Shown: positions 27,846 through 36,617, counted from the first letter of the stretch. The stretch is 40,143 nucleotides of DNA from an uncultured Bacteroidia bacterium (GCA_902799345.1 CADBZW010000042.1:1-40143), one strand, 5' to 3'. Translations and numbers: made by a program. The notes: generated by a model not told the origin, from the letters alone.

Positions 27846-27963
27846 AATGTGATGATTATTACGAAAGTGAACAATGATGCAAGACCATTCGCAAGCGGCG
27901 ATGCGTAATTGCCACGCTTATGCGTCACCCTTGTTCCCGAAGGCTTGCAATGAATTACCCTGT

Positions 27964-28107
27964 TTGGCAGGTCTTCTGACTCGCCCGAACCTGTCGCCTT
28001 CCCATACGGATGGGCCGTACAGTGGCTTTTGTTTGACAGGCCTTACACGGGCTTACAGCAGCGGGCACTGTTGCCGATTTGCACGGCATTCCCTTGACCA
28101 AAGCGGG
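27964..28107 (-). ncRNA. cobalamin riboswitch (canonical), copy B
   Basis: All blocks of copy A recur in order, including the B12 box (plus-strand 27966-27981). Over 154 bases including the -7 element the two copies differ at two positions only. Those two positions pair with each other in the GTRCGG/CCGYAT stem, changing a G-C to an A-U pair, which is strong evidence that the fold is under selection. The downstream leader (27846-27963) shares TTGCAAGCCTTCGGGAACAA and the GCGT/ACGC hairpin with copy A. Confidence 0.95.
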
Positions 28108-28109
28108 TG

Positions 28110-28117
28110 CAAAGGTA
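28110..28117 (-). promoter_or_regulatory. -7 element for riboswitch B transcript
   Basis: TACCTTTG on the minus strand, the same as for copy A. The AT-rich stretch 28118-28266 upstream contains no gene I can support. Confidence 0.75.
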
Positions 28118-28266
28118 CATGATTTTTCGATATGGGGATTGTCCTGCGGACAAGAAATATGAAATATTCAACGAAGTTAAATCTCTCAAAAATCCCAAAA
28201 GAAAATCTATAGCTTTGGAAGATTTTGAAACAGATTTTCATAAGATTTCTTGCGAAGCAAACACCA

Positions 28267-28300
28267 CAAAAGGAGGCTCCGCTCGGAAGCGGGACCTCCT
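28267..28300 (-). terminator. intrinsic terminator of RNase P RNA
   Basis: On the minus strand AGGAGG-CCCGCT pairs with AGCGG-CCTCCT around TTCC-type loop bases, followed by TTTT. It starts 6 bases past the RNA's predicted 3' end. Confidence 0.85.
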
Positions 28301-28305
28301 AAATT

Positions 28306-28677
28306 GTGACCCAGGCGAATAAGCGGGATTCTGTTCCCCTTGCGGGGCGACTGTCATTTCTCTAGGCCTGCGGTCGCCCGCAAGCTCAAGCGCCCTACCC
28401 TGAGACGACGGACGAGCAGCCCTCTCGAAGCCCGAAGGCCTCAGTGTCTCTATACTTGGACTTGCAGCCCATAAGGTTTACCCCAGCGGAATGTCGCCAC
28501 CCGCCGCGTGAGCTCTTACCTCGCGTTTTCACCCTTGCCCTTTCGGGCGGTATGTTTTCTGTGGCACTGTCTGTTACACTCGCGTGTACCTTCCTGTTAA
28601 GAAGTATGGTGCTCTGTGCTGTCCCGACTTTCCTCGCGCCGGCTTTCCCGACCCGCGACAGTCTGCCTGAATCGCGG
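28306..28677 (-). ncRNA. rnpB: RNase P RNA (class A)
   Basis: Catalytic RNA of ribonuclease P, which matures tRNA 5' ends. Minus-strand reading shows the conserved GAGGAAAGTC (CR-I), AGGGTGAAAA, GGTAAGAGC, GGTAAACC and the 3' block GAACAGAATCCCGCTTA that pairs near CR-I. Length is about 370 nt, usual for class A. Ends are approximate: the 5' end is set from the -7 element at 28680-28687 and the 3' end from the terminator. Confidence 0.95.
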
Positions 28678-28679
28678 TG

Positions 28680-28687
28680 CAAAGATA
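28680..28687 (-). promoter_or_regulatory. -7 element of the rnpB promoter
   Basis: TATCTTTG on the minus strand, perfect TAnnTTTG, about three bases before the RNA start. It lies just past the stop of the upstream T9SS gene. Confidence 0.7.
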
Positions 28688-28707
28688 CTGTTTTTTTGTT
28701 TATCTCA

Positions 28708-30003
28708 CTATCTCCTCACCGTCAAACGCCCCAAACTCACTTGTCCTTCCCTATCGGTAACCCGCAACAGATACATTCCTTCCTCCCATCCACTCACATT
28801 GACATCATTCGTGCCTTGCAAGGTCGTCATCCATTGTCCCAAAGCATTATACACCTGTATTTCGGTGAATGCTACGCCTTCAACATGAAACATTTCTGAT
28901 GCGGGATTGGGCCATAGAACCAATCCATTGTCATTCAATTCGTTGACATCATCGAAACCAGAGTAATGGCAATCCAATTCATAAGTCTCATCGTCTTCAA
29001 TCGTTAGAGTGATATGTTGCAACTTGCTGAAAACAGGGATATTTGCATCATGTTCTTCCATCAACACTTCCCAAAACATAGAAAGGCCTGCAATATCCTC
29101 AATGTCGGTTGTCGGGTCGTAAGCAAAATCATAACAGCCCTCCAAACCCCATGAGCCATCACTCGAATGATAATAGTAAACTCCTAAATAGGTGCAATTG
29201 TTGTTTTCGTCATATTCGAACGCCATCTTTTCCTTATATCCCAACTCATCCATGCCGAATGATTTTTGGAGAGAAATCCGCGCGACAAGGTTTCCTGAGC
29301 CATCATATTCAAACAGTTCCTTGTAAAACTCATCCCATCCTCCATCTGGTAAATAGTTACTAACGCACAATTCATCACACAACCCGTGTTCGTTGTATCT
29401 GTATTCGCTTTTTTCGGAAGGATACCATTGGCTTTCAGAGTACTGATAAAACATCATCGACAGAAGCAGGCCATCCTCATAATCCCAAACCTTCATTTCA
29501 CTCTCCGCCCAATTGCCATCAATATAGAGATACTTTATGGAGCATATCCTGTTCCCGTCACCATCATACCCGTAGGTGTATTTATGACGGAAATGCCAAA
29601 TATTATCTTCATAAAAATAATTATACGACTGGATTTCTTCCGATAACAGGCCTTGCTCATTGTAGATGTATTCCGTCTTTTCCATGGAAATGCTTCTCGT
29701 GTAAAGCAGGGAGGTCATGCGATCAAACTCGTCGTATGCATAAGCATAAGTGCAATCCACATCCCATCCGTCGGATTCAAGATAACATTCAGTTCTGAGA
29801 ACACAGTTGAGTCGGGCATCGTATTCGCACAAATACTTGAACCATTCCGAGGTAACGCTATCCAACTTTATCGTAGGATTGCGTCCCGTCAAATACTCCA
29901 CATGTCTTAAAGGTCCCGCAGACCTCGGCGCCTTCTTGAATAGTTGAGCCGAGACTGGCATGATGCAGCACATCAAGGCTACCATAAACATTAATTTCTT
30001 CAT
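28708..30003 (-). CDS. T9SS-secreted protein with YD/RHS-like repeats
   Basis: A 431-residue exported protein with signal peptide MKKLMFMVALMCCIMPVSA, cleaved before QLFKK. Residues 60-330 contain tyrosine-aspartate-rich repeats (EYIYNEQGLLSEE, YTYGYDGDGNR, SEYRYNEHGL, ELFEYDGSGNL, FEYDENNNC) like the YD/RHS-type beta repeats of secreted bacterial proteins. A T9SS sorting domain runs from 364 (WPNPASE) to the end. The start at 30001-30003 was chosen for the signal peptide; an upstream in-frame start would overlap the prmC end. It begins 50 bases after prmC and may be read from the same message. No riboswitch precedes it. Function is unknown. Confidence 0.85.
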   Translation of the reverse strand: MKKLMFMVALMCCIMPVSAQLFKKAPRSAGPLRHVEYLTGRNPTIKLDSVTSEWFKYLCEYDARLNCVLRTECYLESDGWDVDCTYAYAYDEFDRMTSLLYTRSISMEKTEYIYNEQGLLSEEIQSYNYFYEDNIWHFRHKYTYGYDGDGNRICSIKYLYIDGNWAESEMKVWDYEDGLLLSMMFYQYSESQWYPSEKSEYRYNEHGLCDELCVSNYLPDGGWDEFYKELFEYDGSGNLVARISLQKSFGMDELGYKEKMAFEYDENNNCTYLGVYYYHSSDGSWGLEGCYDFAYDPTTDIEDIAGLSMFWEVLMEEHDANIPVFSKLQHITLTIEDDETYELDCHYSGFDDVNELNDNGLVLWPNPASEMFHVEGVAFTEIQVYNALGQWMTTLQGTNDVNVSGWEEGMYLLRVTDREGQVSLGRLTVRR

Positions 30004-30053
30004 TGTATTACAGTTTGTTTGTTTTTGAAATCCATTTACGAAACGGTTTACAA

Positions 30054-30929
30054 TTATTGCTTCCTCGAGGCCTGGCACACATGGCAAAACCTTTGTTTCC
30101 CCACATAATCCTCCAAGACTTCAGCCTCGGCAAAGCCCATCTCACGACACAGAAGCAGCATCTCCTTCCCCATCCTTTCGTTGATTTCGAACCAAACCTG
30201 GCCCTCGGGATTCAACTGTGTTTTGGCCAAAGCCAAGATTTGACGGTAAAACCTCAACGGGTCGTCAACGGGGACAAAGAGGGCGGTTTCGGGTTCCCAG
30301 TCGAGGACGTTGGCTTCCATGGCTGCGCGCTCGCTGTCGCAGACGTAGGGCGGGTTGCTCACCACCAAATCGACTGGCTGGTTGAAATAGTCGGATTGGG
30401 GGTGCGTGACATCGTCGTGCACGAAAGTCACCTTCACGCCATTGCTTTCGGCGTTTTCCTTGGCGACTTGCAGGGCTTCGTCCGAGACGTCGAAGGCGAT
30501 GACTTCGGCGTCGGGGAATAGTTTGGCCAAGGCGATGGCGATGCAGCCCGAGCCTGTGCCGATGTCCCAAATGCGGAAGGATGCTTCCTTCGGCAAGGTT
30601 GTGCATATTTTTTGCACAAGCTCTTCCGTCTCGGGACGAGGGATGAGCACGGCGGGCGACACCTTTATTAATAGGTCGTTGAAGCGTGCCATGCCCGTCA
30701 CGTATTGCACCGGCTCGCCAACCAAAAGTCTTCGCACCGCCTCCGAGAGCAGGTAGTGCTGCCGCTCGTCGATGCAGAGGTTGGGTTCCATCAGCTGCCG
30801 TTTCAGGTCGATGCCGAAGAGGTCTTCAAGCAGGATACGCATCAGCTGTTCCGCCTCGCGCTGGGGGAAAGACACTGTCAACACTTTGACGAAATGGCGC
30901 TTGGCCTGTTGTAGATTGAATCCGAACAT
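30054..30929 (-). CDS. prmC: release factor glutamine N5-methyltransferase
   Basis: A 291-residue SAM-dependent enzyme that methylates the GGQ glutamine of peptide release factors RF1 and RF2. The N-terminal helical domain ends before LIPRPETEEL (95-104). SAM-binding motif I is DIGTGSGCI (122-130). The catalytic NPPY motif is at 192-195 (SNPPYV), typical of N5-glutamine methyltransferases. The ATG at 30927-30929 is preferred; an in-frame GTG five codons upstream lies across the -7 element. With the ATG, the message would have almost no leader. Confidence 0.94.
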   Translation of the reverse strand: MFGFNLQQAKRHFVKVLTVSFPQREAEQLMRILLEDLFGIDLKRQLMEPNLCIDERQHYLLSEAVRRLLVGEPVQYVTGMARFNDLLIKVSPAVLIPRPETEELVQKICTTLPKEASFRIWDIGTGSGCIAIALAKLFPDAEVIAFDVSDEALQVAKENAESNGVKVTFVHDDVTHPQSDYFNQPVDLVVSNPPYVCDSERAAMEANVLDWEPETALFVPVDDPLRFYRQILALAKTQLNPEGQVWFEINERMGKEMLLLCREMGFAEAEVLEDYVGKQRFCHVCQASRKQ

Positions 30930-30933
30930 GGCG

Positions 30934-30941
30934 CAAAGATA
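30934..30941 (-). promoter_or_regulatory. -7 element of the prmC promoter
   Basis: TATCTTTG on the minus strand, only four bases before the prmC ATG. Transcription would start within a few bases of the start codon. The -33 element is not clear. Confidence 0.65.
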
Positions 30942-30986
30942 CACAAAATTATGTCAACGACTGCGTCATGCCGTTCGGAAAGTGAT

Positions 30987-31016
30987 GTTTTCATTTGCAA
31001 GAATACGAATGAAAAC
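30987..31016. repeat. 9-bp inverted repeat between prmC and the second oxidoreductase operon
   Basis: GTTTTCATT (30987-30995) and AATGAAAAC (31008-31016) are perfect inverted repeats 12 bases apart. It could be an operator or a hairpin in the divergent promoter region. Nothing else was recognised from 30942 to 31135 except AT-rich sequence. Confidence 0.4.
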
Positions 31017-31135
31017 GACAGTCAATCTCCAGGGGCTAAAATCGCTACGACCTCTAAATTATTTAAAATTAGTCTAAATTAGTGCATTTTCCAAGAAATA
31101 AACGAAAAGTCGAACATTGTTTGCCCAAAATTCCC

Positions 31136-31143
31136 TAATTTCG
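31136..31143 (+). promoter_or_regulatory. possible -7 element for the four-subunit oxidoreductase operon
   Basis: TAATTTCG is one base from TAnnTTTG and would give a leader of about 44 nt. The nearest TTTG is too close to be a standard -33 element. Confidence 0.4.
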
Positions 31144-31189
31144 TGGCTCATTAAAAACAGAACACAACAAATTCTAAAATCAAATCAAT

Positions 31190-31414
31190 ATGGCAAAATT
31201 CAGAGGAGCCATCGTCGTTGACATCGAGCGTTGCAAAGGCTGCGGCGTATGCATCACAGCCTGCCCATGCAAAGTCATCGAACTGGCAAAAGAAGTAAAC
31301 GGAAAAGGTTACAACTACGCATTTATGGCCAATCCCGAAGCCTGCATAGGCTGCGCGAGTTGCGGCATCACCTGCCCCGACGGCGTCATCAAGGTCTACA
31401 AAAAAGCCCTGTAA
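31190..31414 (+). CDS. 2-oxoacid:ferredoxin oxidoreductase delta (ferredoxin-like) subunit
   Basis: A 74-residue 2[4Fe-4S] ferredoxin-type subunit. Cys15/18/21/25 and Cys52/55/58/62 form the two CxxCxxCxxxC motifs, with an additional Cys27 after the first. It is the first gene of a four-gene plus-strand set (delta, alpha, beta, gamma) that matches the KorDABC/VorDABC layout. It would pass electrons from the catalytic subunits to the external ferredoxin. The sequence is unlike that of the 55-residue free ferredoxin at 2712. Confidence 0.92.
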   Translation: MAKFRGAIVVDIERCKGCGVCITACPCKVIELAKEVNGKGYNYAFMANPEACIGCASCGITCPDGVIKVYKKAL

Positions 31415-31452
31415 TCCAACCAATTGTCTAACAAATCAAAAAATCTTACATA

Positions 31453-32538
31453 ATGGGAGAATTAAAACTGATGAAGGGTAACGAGGCATTGGCCGAAGCC
31501 GCCATCCGCTGCGGCGCCGATGCTTATTTCGGATATCCTATCACCCCCCAGTCGGAAGTGATCGAGTATCTGTCGGAACAGAACCCTTACGAACGCACCG
31601 GTATGGTCGTTCTTCAAGCTGAAAGTGAATTGGCAGCCATCAACATGGTGTACGCCGCTGGTGCAGCCGGAAAGCGCGTCATGACCTCCTCGTCAAGCCC
31701 AGGCGTGTGCCTGAAGCAAGAAGGTTTGGCTTACATCGCTGGTGCCGAAGTGCCTTGCGTCTTCGCCGACGTCGTCCGTGGCGGCCCGGGCCTGGGTACC
31801 ATCCAGCCCTCACAAGCTGACTATTTCCAGAACACCAAGGGTGGCGGCAACGGCGACTACCGTAACATCGTCCTCGCCCCAGCTTCCGTCCAGGAAATGG
31901 CTGACTTCGTGCCGCTGGGCTTCGAACTCGCCTTCAAGTACAGAATGGCAGTGTGCATCCTCTCCGACGGTGCCATCGGCCAGATGATGGAAAAGGTCGT
32001 CCTGCCCGAGCAGAAGGCCCGCCTCACCGAAGAGGAAATCAAAGCCAAGTATCCTTGGGCTCTCACCGGCCGCAAGCGTGGCACGCAACACCGCGTCATC
32101 ACCAGCTTGGACCTCGACTCGGCTCGCATGGAAGAACACAACCGTGCCCTGCAACGCAAATATGCCGAAGTGACCAAGAACGAAGTACGCTATGAGATGA
32201 TTGACTGCGACGATGCCGAATACGTATTCGTTGCCTACGGTTCCAGCGCCCGTATCGCTCAGAAGTCGGTGCAACTTGGTCGCGCCGAAGGCCTGAAGGT
32301 CGGTTTGCTCCGTCCCATCACCCTGTGGCCCTACCCCACCCAAGCCATCCGCAACCTCATCGACAAGGGTGTCAAGGGATTCCTCTCAGTCGAATTGAGC
32401 TGTGGTCAGATGATCGAAGACGTGCTGTTGGCTTGCAACGGTCGCGCCAAGGCCGAACACTTTGGCCGCGTCGGTGGCATCATCCACACCCCGGAAGAAG
32501 TTCTCGAAGCTATGAAGAAACAAATTATAGGAGAATAA
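31453..32538 (+). CDS. 2-oxoacid:ferredoxin oxidoreductase alpha subunit (VorB-like)
   Basis: A 361-residue alpha subunit. The Pyr-domain motif YPITP is at 28-32, and TSSSSPGVCLKQEGLAYIAG and RGGPGLGTIQPSQADYFQ are typical of the VorB/KorA class. The C-terminal domain II (about 230-361) is present. It has no gamma fusion, unlike KorA at 514-2355. Bacteroidota homologues are often named 3-methyl-2-oxobutanoate dehydrogenase subunit VorB. Whether the true substrate is a branched-chain 2-oxoacid or 2-oxoglutarate cannot be decided here. It starts 38 bases after the delta gene; the beta gene follows after 4 bases. Confidence 0.92.
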   Translation: MGELKLMKGNEALAEAAIRCGADAYFGYPITPQSEVIEYLSEQNPYERTGMVVLQAESELAAINMVYAAGAAGKRVMTSSSSPGVCLKQEGLAYIAGAEVPCVFADVVRGGPGLGTIQPSQADYFQNTKGGGNGDYRNIVLAPASVQEMADFVPLGFELAFKYRMAVCILSDGAIGQMMEKVVLPEQKARLTEEEIKAKYPWALTGRKRGTQHRVITSLDLDSARMEEHNRALQRKYAEVTKNEVRYEMIDCDDAEYVFVAYGSSARIAQKSVQLGRAEGLKVGLLRPITLWPYPTQAIRNLIDKGVKGFLSVELSCGQMIEDVLLACNGRAKAEHFGRVGGIIHTPEEVLEAMKKQIIGE

Positions 32539-32542
32539 GACA

Positions 32543-33352
32543 ATGGCAGAAATCACATTACAAGATATCATCCAGCCCGAAAACTTGGTTTACGAAAAAT
32601 CAAAGCTGCTGACTGAAAAACCTTTCCACTACTGCCCCGGCTGCGGTCACGGCACTGTGCACCGCATCATCGCCGAAGTGCTCGAAGAGCTTGGCGTTGA
32701 CGACCGTACCATCGGCGTTTCGCCCGTGGGTTGCGCCGTTATGGCCTACGACTACTTCGACGTCGACTTCGTCGAGGCTGCCCACGGTCGCGCTCCGGCG
32801 TGCGCCACGGGTATCAAGCGTGTATGGCCCGACAAGGTCGTGTTCTCCTACCAAGGCGACGGCGACCTCGCTGCCATCGGCACCTGCGAGACCATCCACA
32901 CCTGCAACCGTGGTGAGAACATCACCATGATCTTCGTCAACAACGGTATCTACGGCATGACCGGTGGCCAGATGGCTCCTACCACCCTCGTGGGCATGAA
33001 GACCGCCACCACGCCTTACGGCCGTATGCCGCAGTGGCCCGACGGAACGCCCAACAACGGTTTCCCGCTCCAAATCACCCAACTGATTGCCCAACTTCCT
33101 GGCACGCGTTATGTCACCCGTCAGGCCGTGTTCAGCGCCGCCGCCGTGCGTAATGCCAAGAAGGCCATCAAGAAGGCTTTCCAGAACCAGATTGAGAACA
33201 AGAACGGTGTCAACTTCGTTGAAATCGTTTCGAACTGCAACTCCAACTGGAAGATGAGCGCCGTCGACGCCAACAAGTGGTTGCAAGACAACATGCTGCC
33301 CGTCTATCCTTTGGGCGACCTCAAGGACAATTTCGAGCTGATTAAGAAATAA
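32543..33352 (+). CDS. 2-oxoacid:ferredoxin oxidoreductase beta subunit
   Basis: A 269-residue thiamine-diphosphate-binding subunit. Visible are CPGCG at 31-35, GDGD at 105-108 and the Asn133-Asn134 pair in FVNNGIYGMTGGQ. It is the four-subunit counterpart of KorB at 1-506, and the two share the same motif order while differing widely elsewhere. Active sites would be built at the alpha-beta interface in the cytoplasm. It lies 4 bases after the alpha gene, so the two are tightly coupled. Confidence 0.92.
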   Translation: MAEITLQDIIQPENLVYEKSKLLTEKPFHYCPGCGHGTVHRIIAEVLEELGVDDRTIGVSPVGCAVMAYDYFDVDFVEAAHGRAPACATGIKRVWPDKVVFSYQGDGDLAAIGTCETIHTCNRGENITMIFVNNGIYGMTGGQMAPTTLVGMKTATTPYGRMPQWPDGTPNNGFPLQITQLIAQLPGTRYVTRQAVFSAAAVRNAKKAIKKAFQNQIENKNGVNFVEIVSNCNSNWKMSAVDANKWLQDNMLPVYPLGDLKDNFELIKK

Positions 33353-33369
33353 CTAAAAACGACAAAGCA

Positions 33370-33915
33370 ATGACAGAAGAAATTATTATAGCCGGTTTCG
33401 GCGGACAAGGTGTCTTGTCAATGGGTAAGATCCTTGCTTACAGTGGTATCATGCAAGACAAGGAAGTCAGCTGGATGCCTTCATACGGCCCCGAGATGCG
33501 TGGCGGTACGGCCAACGTGACCGTCATCGTCAGCGACGAGCGCGTGTGTTCCCCCATCCTCAACGCTTTCGACACTGCCGTCATTCTGAATCAGCAGTCA
33601 CTCGACAAGTTTGAGAGCAAAGTGAAGCCCGGTGGCTACCTCATCTATGACCCCAACGGCATCACCCACAAGCCCACCCGTAAGGACATCCACATCTACA
33701 GCATCGAAGGCGCACAACTCGCCTCCGACATGGGCAACAGCAAGGTGTTCAACATGATCATCTTGGGCGCCTTCCTGAAGGTGCGTCCCATCATCGACAA
33801 CAAGAACGTCGAAGAGGGTCTGCGTCACAGCTTGCCTGAGCGCGCCCACAAGCTCATCCCTCTGAACATGCAGGCCGTCCAGGTCGGTATGGACAACATC
33901 AAGGCTGAGAACTAA
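33370..33915 (+). CDS. 2-oxoacid:ferredoxin oxidoreductase gamma subunit
   Basis: A 181-residue gamma subunit. The N-terminal IIIAGFGGQGVLSMGKIL glycine-rich motif and SWMPSYGPEMRGGTANVTV are typical of this domain, which is fused to alpha in KorA at 514-2355. It is the last gene of the operon, followed by an intrinsic terminator at 33937. In the complex it helps bind CoA and the catalytic subunits. Confidence 0.93.
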   Translation: MTEEIIIAGFGGQGVLSMGKILAYSGIMQDKEVSWMPSYGPEMRGGTANVTVIVSDERVCSPILNAFDTAVILNQQSLDKFESKVKPGGYLIYDPNGITHKPTRKDIHIYSIEGAQLASDMGNSKVFNMIILGAFLKVRPIIDNKNVEEGLRHSLPERAHKLIPLNMQAVQVGMDNIKAEN

Positions 33916-33936
33916 GCCATCGGTTTAACCGAAGAC

Positions 33937-33968
33937 AAAAAGCCGTTCCGTTTGGAGCGGCTTTTTTT
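33937..33968 (+). terminator. intrinsic terminator of the four-subunit oxidoreductase operon
   Basis: AAAAGCCG and CGGCTTTT pair with an inner TCC/GGA around GTTT, followed by a run of T. It lies 21 bases past the gamma gene. Confidence 0.9.
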
Positions 33969-33990
33969 ATTGGGTCAAAAGGTATAACAA

Positions 33991-34017
33991 AAAAAGGCTG
34001 CCGTTCGGCAGCCTTTT
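33991..34017 (-). terminator. intrinsic terminator of the ribosomal alpha-type operon
   Basis: AAAAAGGCTGCC (33991-34002), loop GTTC, then GGCAGCCTTTT. The T-run on the minus strand follows the rplQ stop by about 20 bases. Confidence 0.92.
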
Positions 34018-34038
34018 CCATCTGTATTGAAAAGTCGA

Positions 34039-34566
34039 TTACTCTTTCACCTCGGTCTGTTCGGCGGGAGCTTCGACAGCGGCGTCGGCGGCAGGAGCCT
34101 CAGCTTTCGGGGCAGCCTTCTTGCTGCTACGGCGCGTGCTCTTAGCCTTGGCGGCAGTCTTTTGACCCTCGCGGGTGTAGACTTCGTTGTAGTCGACGAG
34201 TTCCATCATAGCCATCTCAGCGGCGTCACCTTTACGGTTTTCCGGCATGCGGATGATGCGGGTGTAACCTCCAGGACGAGTGGCCACTTTCGGGCCAATC
34301 TCACGGAACAACTCGGTGACGGCAACCTTGTTTTGCAGGTAGGCAAAAACAACTCTGCGGTTGCTCGAACCGGTCTCGGTAGTGGCGTTGTTTTCGGGCT
34401 TCGCCTTGGTGATCAAAGGCTCGATGTACATACGCAGGGCCTTGGCCTTGGCAGTAGTGGTAATGATGCGTTTGTTGAGAATCAGTGAGGAAGCCATGTT
34501 CGAAAGCATAGCCTTGCGGTGAGCGCTCTTTCTTCCCAAGTGATTGAATTTCTTATTGTGTCTCAT
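34039..34566 (-). CDS. rplQ: 50S ribosomal protein bL17 with C-terminal tail
   Basis: A 175-residue bL17. The N-terminal [20 protein letters not shown] and [21 protein letters not shown] segments are canonical. The core ends near residue 133; the last 40 residues are an Ala/Lys/Glu-rich, low-complexity extension ([19 protein letters not shown]), absent from the roughly 127-residue E. coli protein but known in Bacteroidota. It is the last gene of the operon with rpoA 5 bases upstream. Confidence 0.96.
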   Translation of the reverse strand: MRHNKKFNHLGRKSAHRKAMLSNMASSLILNKRIITTTAKAKALRMYIEPLITKAKPENNATTETGSSNRRVVFAYLQNKVAVTELFREIGPKVATRPGGYTRIIRMPENRKGDAAEMAMMELVDYNEVYTREGQKTAAKAKSTRRSSKKAAPKAEAPAADAAVEAPAEQTEVKE

Positions 34567-34571
34567 CTTTC

Positions 34572-35525
34572 TTATTCCTTATCTAATTTATATTTGCTGA
34601 CATTCATACCGAACTCGAGGCCTTTGCTTCTGACCAGTTCGTCAAGTTCGGTGAGCGACTTCTTACCGAAGTTACGGAACTTGAGCAGGTCTTGCTTGTT
34701 GAAGGCAACAAGTTCACCAAGCGTTTCAACCTCAGCAGCTTTCAAGCAGTTCAAGGCACGGACCGACAGGTCGAGGTCGACGAGCTTGGTCTTGAGGAGC
34801 TGACGGATATGCAAGGAACCCTCATCGAAGTCTTCGGAGACGGTCTTCTCGTCGGGCACCAAGTTGATGTTCTCGTCGGAGAAGAGCATGAAGTGGTAAA
34901 TGAGGATCTTTGCGGCTTCTTTCAGGGCATCTTTAGGATTGATGGAGCCATCGGTGTCGATTTCGATGACCAGCTTTTCGTAGTCGGTCTTCTGTTCGAC
35001 GCGCCAGTTTTCCACCTTGTAGCTCACGTTACGGATGGGCGTGTAGATGGAGTCGATGGCGATGGTGTCGACGGGAGCGCCAACCACCTTGTTCTCGTCA
35101 GCCGGCACATAGCCTCTACCCTTGTTGATGTTAATCTCGAGATTCAACTTCACTGAGGGTTCGAGGTTGCAGATGACGAGCTCCGGATTGAGCACTTGGA
35201 AGTTGTTGAGGAACTTGTTCATGTCACCGGCCTTGAATTGCTCTTGGCCCGTGATGGTGAAGTTCACCTTCTCGTGCACTTCGGTGGGTACAAGTTGCTT
35301 GAGGCGCACCTGCTTGAAGTTCAGCACCATGTCGGCGACATCTTCAATAACGCCGTCGATGGAAGCGAACTCGTGGGTGACGCCATCGATGTGGATAGAA
35401 GTGATAGCGAAGCCTTCAAGTGAAGACAACAGGATTCTTCTAAGCGCATTACCAATGGTGATGCCGAAACCTGGTTCTAGAGGTCGAAACTCGAAAACGC
35501 CTTTGGTGTCGGAGCCTTCAACCAT
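34572..35525 (-). CDS. rpoA: RNA polymerase alpha subunit, short N-terminus
   Basis: The alpha subunit that dimerises to seed RNA polymerase assembly. The N-terminal domain shows [20 protein letters not shown] and [11 protein letters not shown], and the C-terminal DNA-binding domain shows [19 protein letters not shown] and [15 protein letters not shown]. The best ATG (35523-35525) gives 317 residues beginning MVEGSDTKG, only nine residues before FEFRPLEPG. Typical Bacteroidota RpoA has about 13 more residues at this end. The frame stays open upstream (FFVNLVI) to a TTG right after the rpsD stop, so a TTG start at 35549 is possible and would restore part of the missing segment. Confidence 0.93.
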   Translation of the reverse strand: MVEGSDTKGVFEFRPLEPGFGITIGNALRRILLSSLEGFAITSIHIDGVTHEFASIDGVIEDVADMVLNFKQVRLKQLVPTEVHEKVNFTITGQEQFKAGDMNKFLNNFQVLNPELVICNLEPSVKLNLEININKGRGYVPADENKVVGAPVDTIAIDSIYTPIRNVSYKVENWRVEQKTDYEKLVIEIDTDGSINPKDALKEAAKILIYHFMLFSDENINLVPDEKTVSEDFDEGSLHIRQLLKTKLVDLDLSVRALNCLKAAEVETLGELVAFNKQDLLKFRNFGKKSLTELDELVRSKGLEFGMNVSKYKLDKE

Positions 35526-35549
35526 GATTACCAGGTTAACAAAGAACAA

Positions 35550-36158
35550 TTACTTAGAATACAATTCGACGATGAGCTGTTCGTTGATGTTCTCCGGGAT
35601 CTCTTCGCGAGCCGGGTAGTTCATGAACTTGCCGCACATCTTGTCCGCATCCCACTCGATCCAGGCGAAGTTGCTGCCTTGACGACCTTCGAGGGAGTTG
35701 GTGACGACTTCCAAACTCTTTGATTTCTCACGGACGCCGACCACATCGCCCACCTTAACGAGGTAGGACGGGATGCTGAGGACGTTGCCGTTAACGACGA
35801 TATGACGATGGTTCACGAGCTGACGGGCGGCGGCGCGGGTGGGAGCGATTCCCATGCGGTACACCACGTTGTCGAGGCGTGACTCCAAAAGTTGCATCAG
35901 GATCAAACCAGTGACGCCTTCCTTACGGCGGGCGTGTTCAAAGGTCTTGCGGAATTGTCTCTCGAGAACTCCGTAGGTAAACTTAGCCTTTTGCTTCTCC
36001 TTAAGCTGGGTGCCGTATTCCGAGACTTTCTTTCTTCTGCTGTTGGCGCCATGCATTCCAGGAGGATAATTTCTCTTTTCGAAATATTTGTCTGAACCGA
36101 AGATAGGTTCACCAAACTTACGAGCGATTTTCGTTTTTGGACCTGTATATCTAGCCAT
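35550..36158 (-). CDS. rpsD: 30S ribosomal protein uS4
   Basis: A 202-residue primary 16S rRNA-binding protein. The start [32 protein letters not shown] and the S4 domain [14 protein letters not shown] are diagnostic. It ends LIVELYSK. In some bacteria uS4 also represses its operon; no such site was sought here. The stop immediately precedes the open frame that leads to rpoA. Confidence 0.97.
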   Translation of the reverse strand: MARYTGPKTKIARKFGEPIFGSDKYFEKRNYPPGMHGANSRRKKVSEYGTQLKEKQKAKFTYGVLERQFRKTFEHARRKEGVTGLILMQLLESRLDNVVYRMGIAPTRAAARQLVNHRHIVVNGNVLSIPSYLVKVGDVVGVREKSKSLEVVTNSLEGRQGSNFAWIEWDADKMCGKFMNYPAREEIPENINEQLIVELYSK

Positions 36159-36184
36159 AATTCAAGATTTTTAATTGTTAGACT

Positions 36185-36571
36185 TTACACTCTTCTACGT
36201 TTCGGAGGACGGCATCCATTGTGCGGCAGCGGGGTGACGTCGATAATCTCGGTCACTTCAACGCCCATCGAGTGGATGGCACGGATGGCGGATTCACGTC
36301 CCGAACCAGGTCCCTTCACATAAACTTTCACTTTGCGTAATCCCAAGTCATAGGCAGTCTTGGCGCACTCTTCAGCAGCCATCTGAGCAGCGTATGGTGT
36401 GTTCTTCTTTGAGCCTTTAAAGCCCATCTTACCTGCTGATGCCCAAGAAATGACTTGTCCTTCATTGTTGGTCAAGGAAACAATGACGTTGTTGAACGAA
36501 GCCTTCACGAATGCCATGCCCGTTGCCTCGATCTTCACAACACGTTTCTTTGTAACTTTGTTTTTTGCCAT
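36185..36571 (-). CDS. rpsK: 30S ribosomal protein uS11
   Basis: A 128-residue protein of the 30S platform that lines the mRNA exit region. [35 protein letters not shown] and the C-terminal [12 protein letters not shown]-type end (here [14 protein letters not shown]) are canonical. It lies between rpsM and rpsD in the standard order. Confidence 0.97.
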   Translation of the reverse strand: MAKNKVTKKRVVKIEATGMAFVKASFNNVIVSLTNNEGQVISWASAGKMGFKGSKKNTPYAAQMAAEECAKTAYDLGLRKVKVYVKGPGSGRESAIRAIHSMGVEVTEIIDVTPLPHNGCRPPKRRRV

Positions 36572-36617
36572 TTTTTAATTGTGTGGTTTTAAATTTTAGA
36601 TATGATCCGACTACCTA

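Noticed and set aside
28441-28899. Plus-strand open frames across the RNase P region
   Set aside because: They lie opposite rnpB and its conserved blocks; no coding signal.
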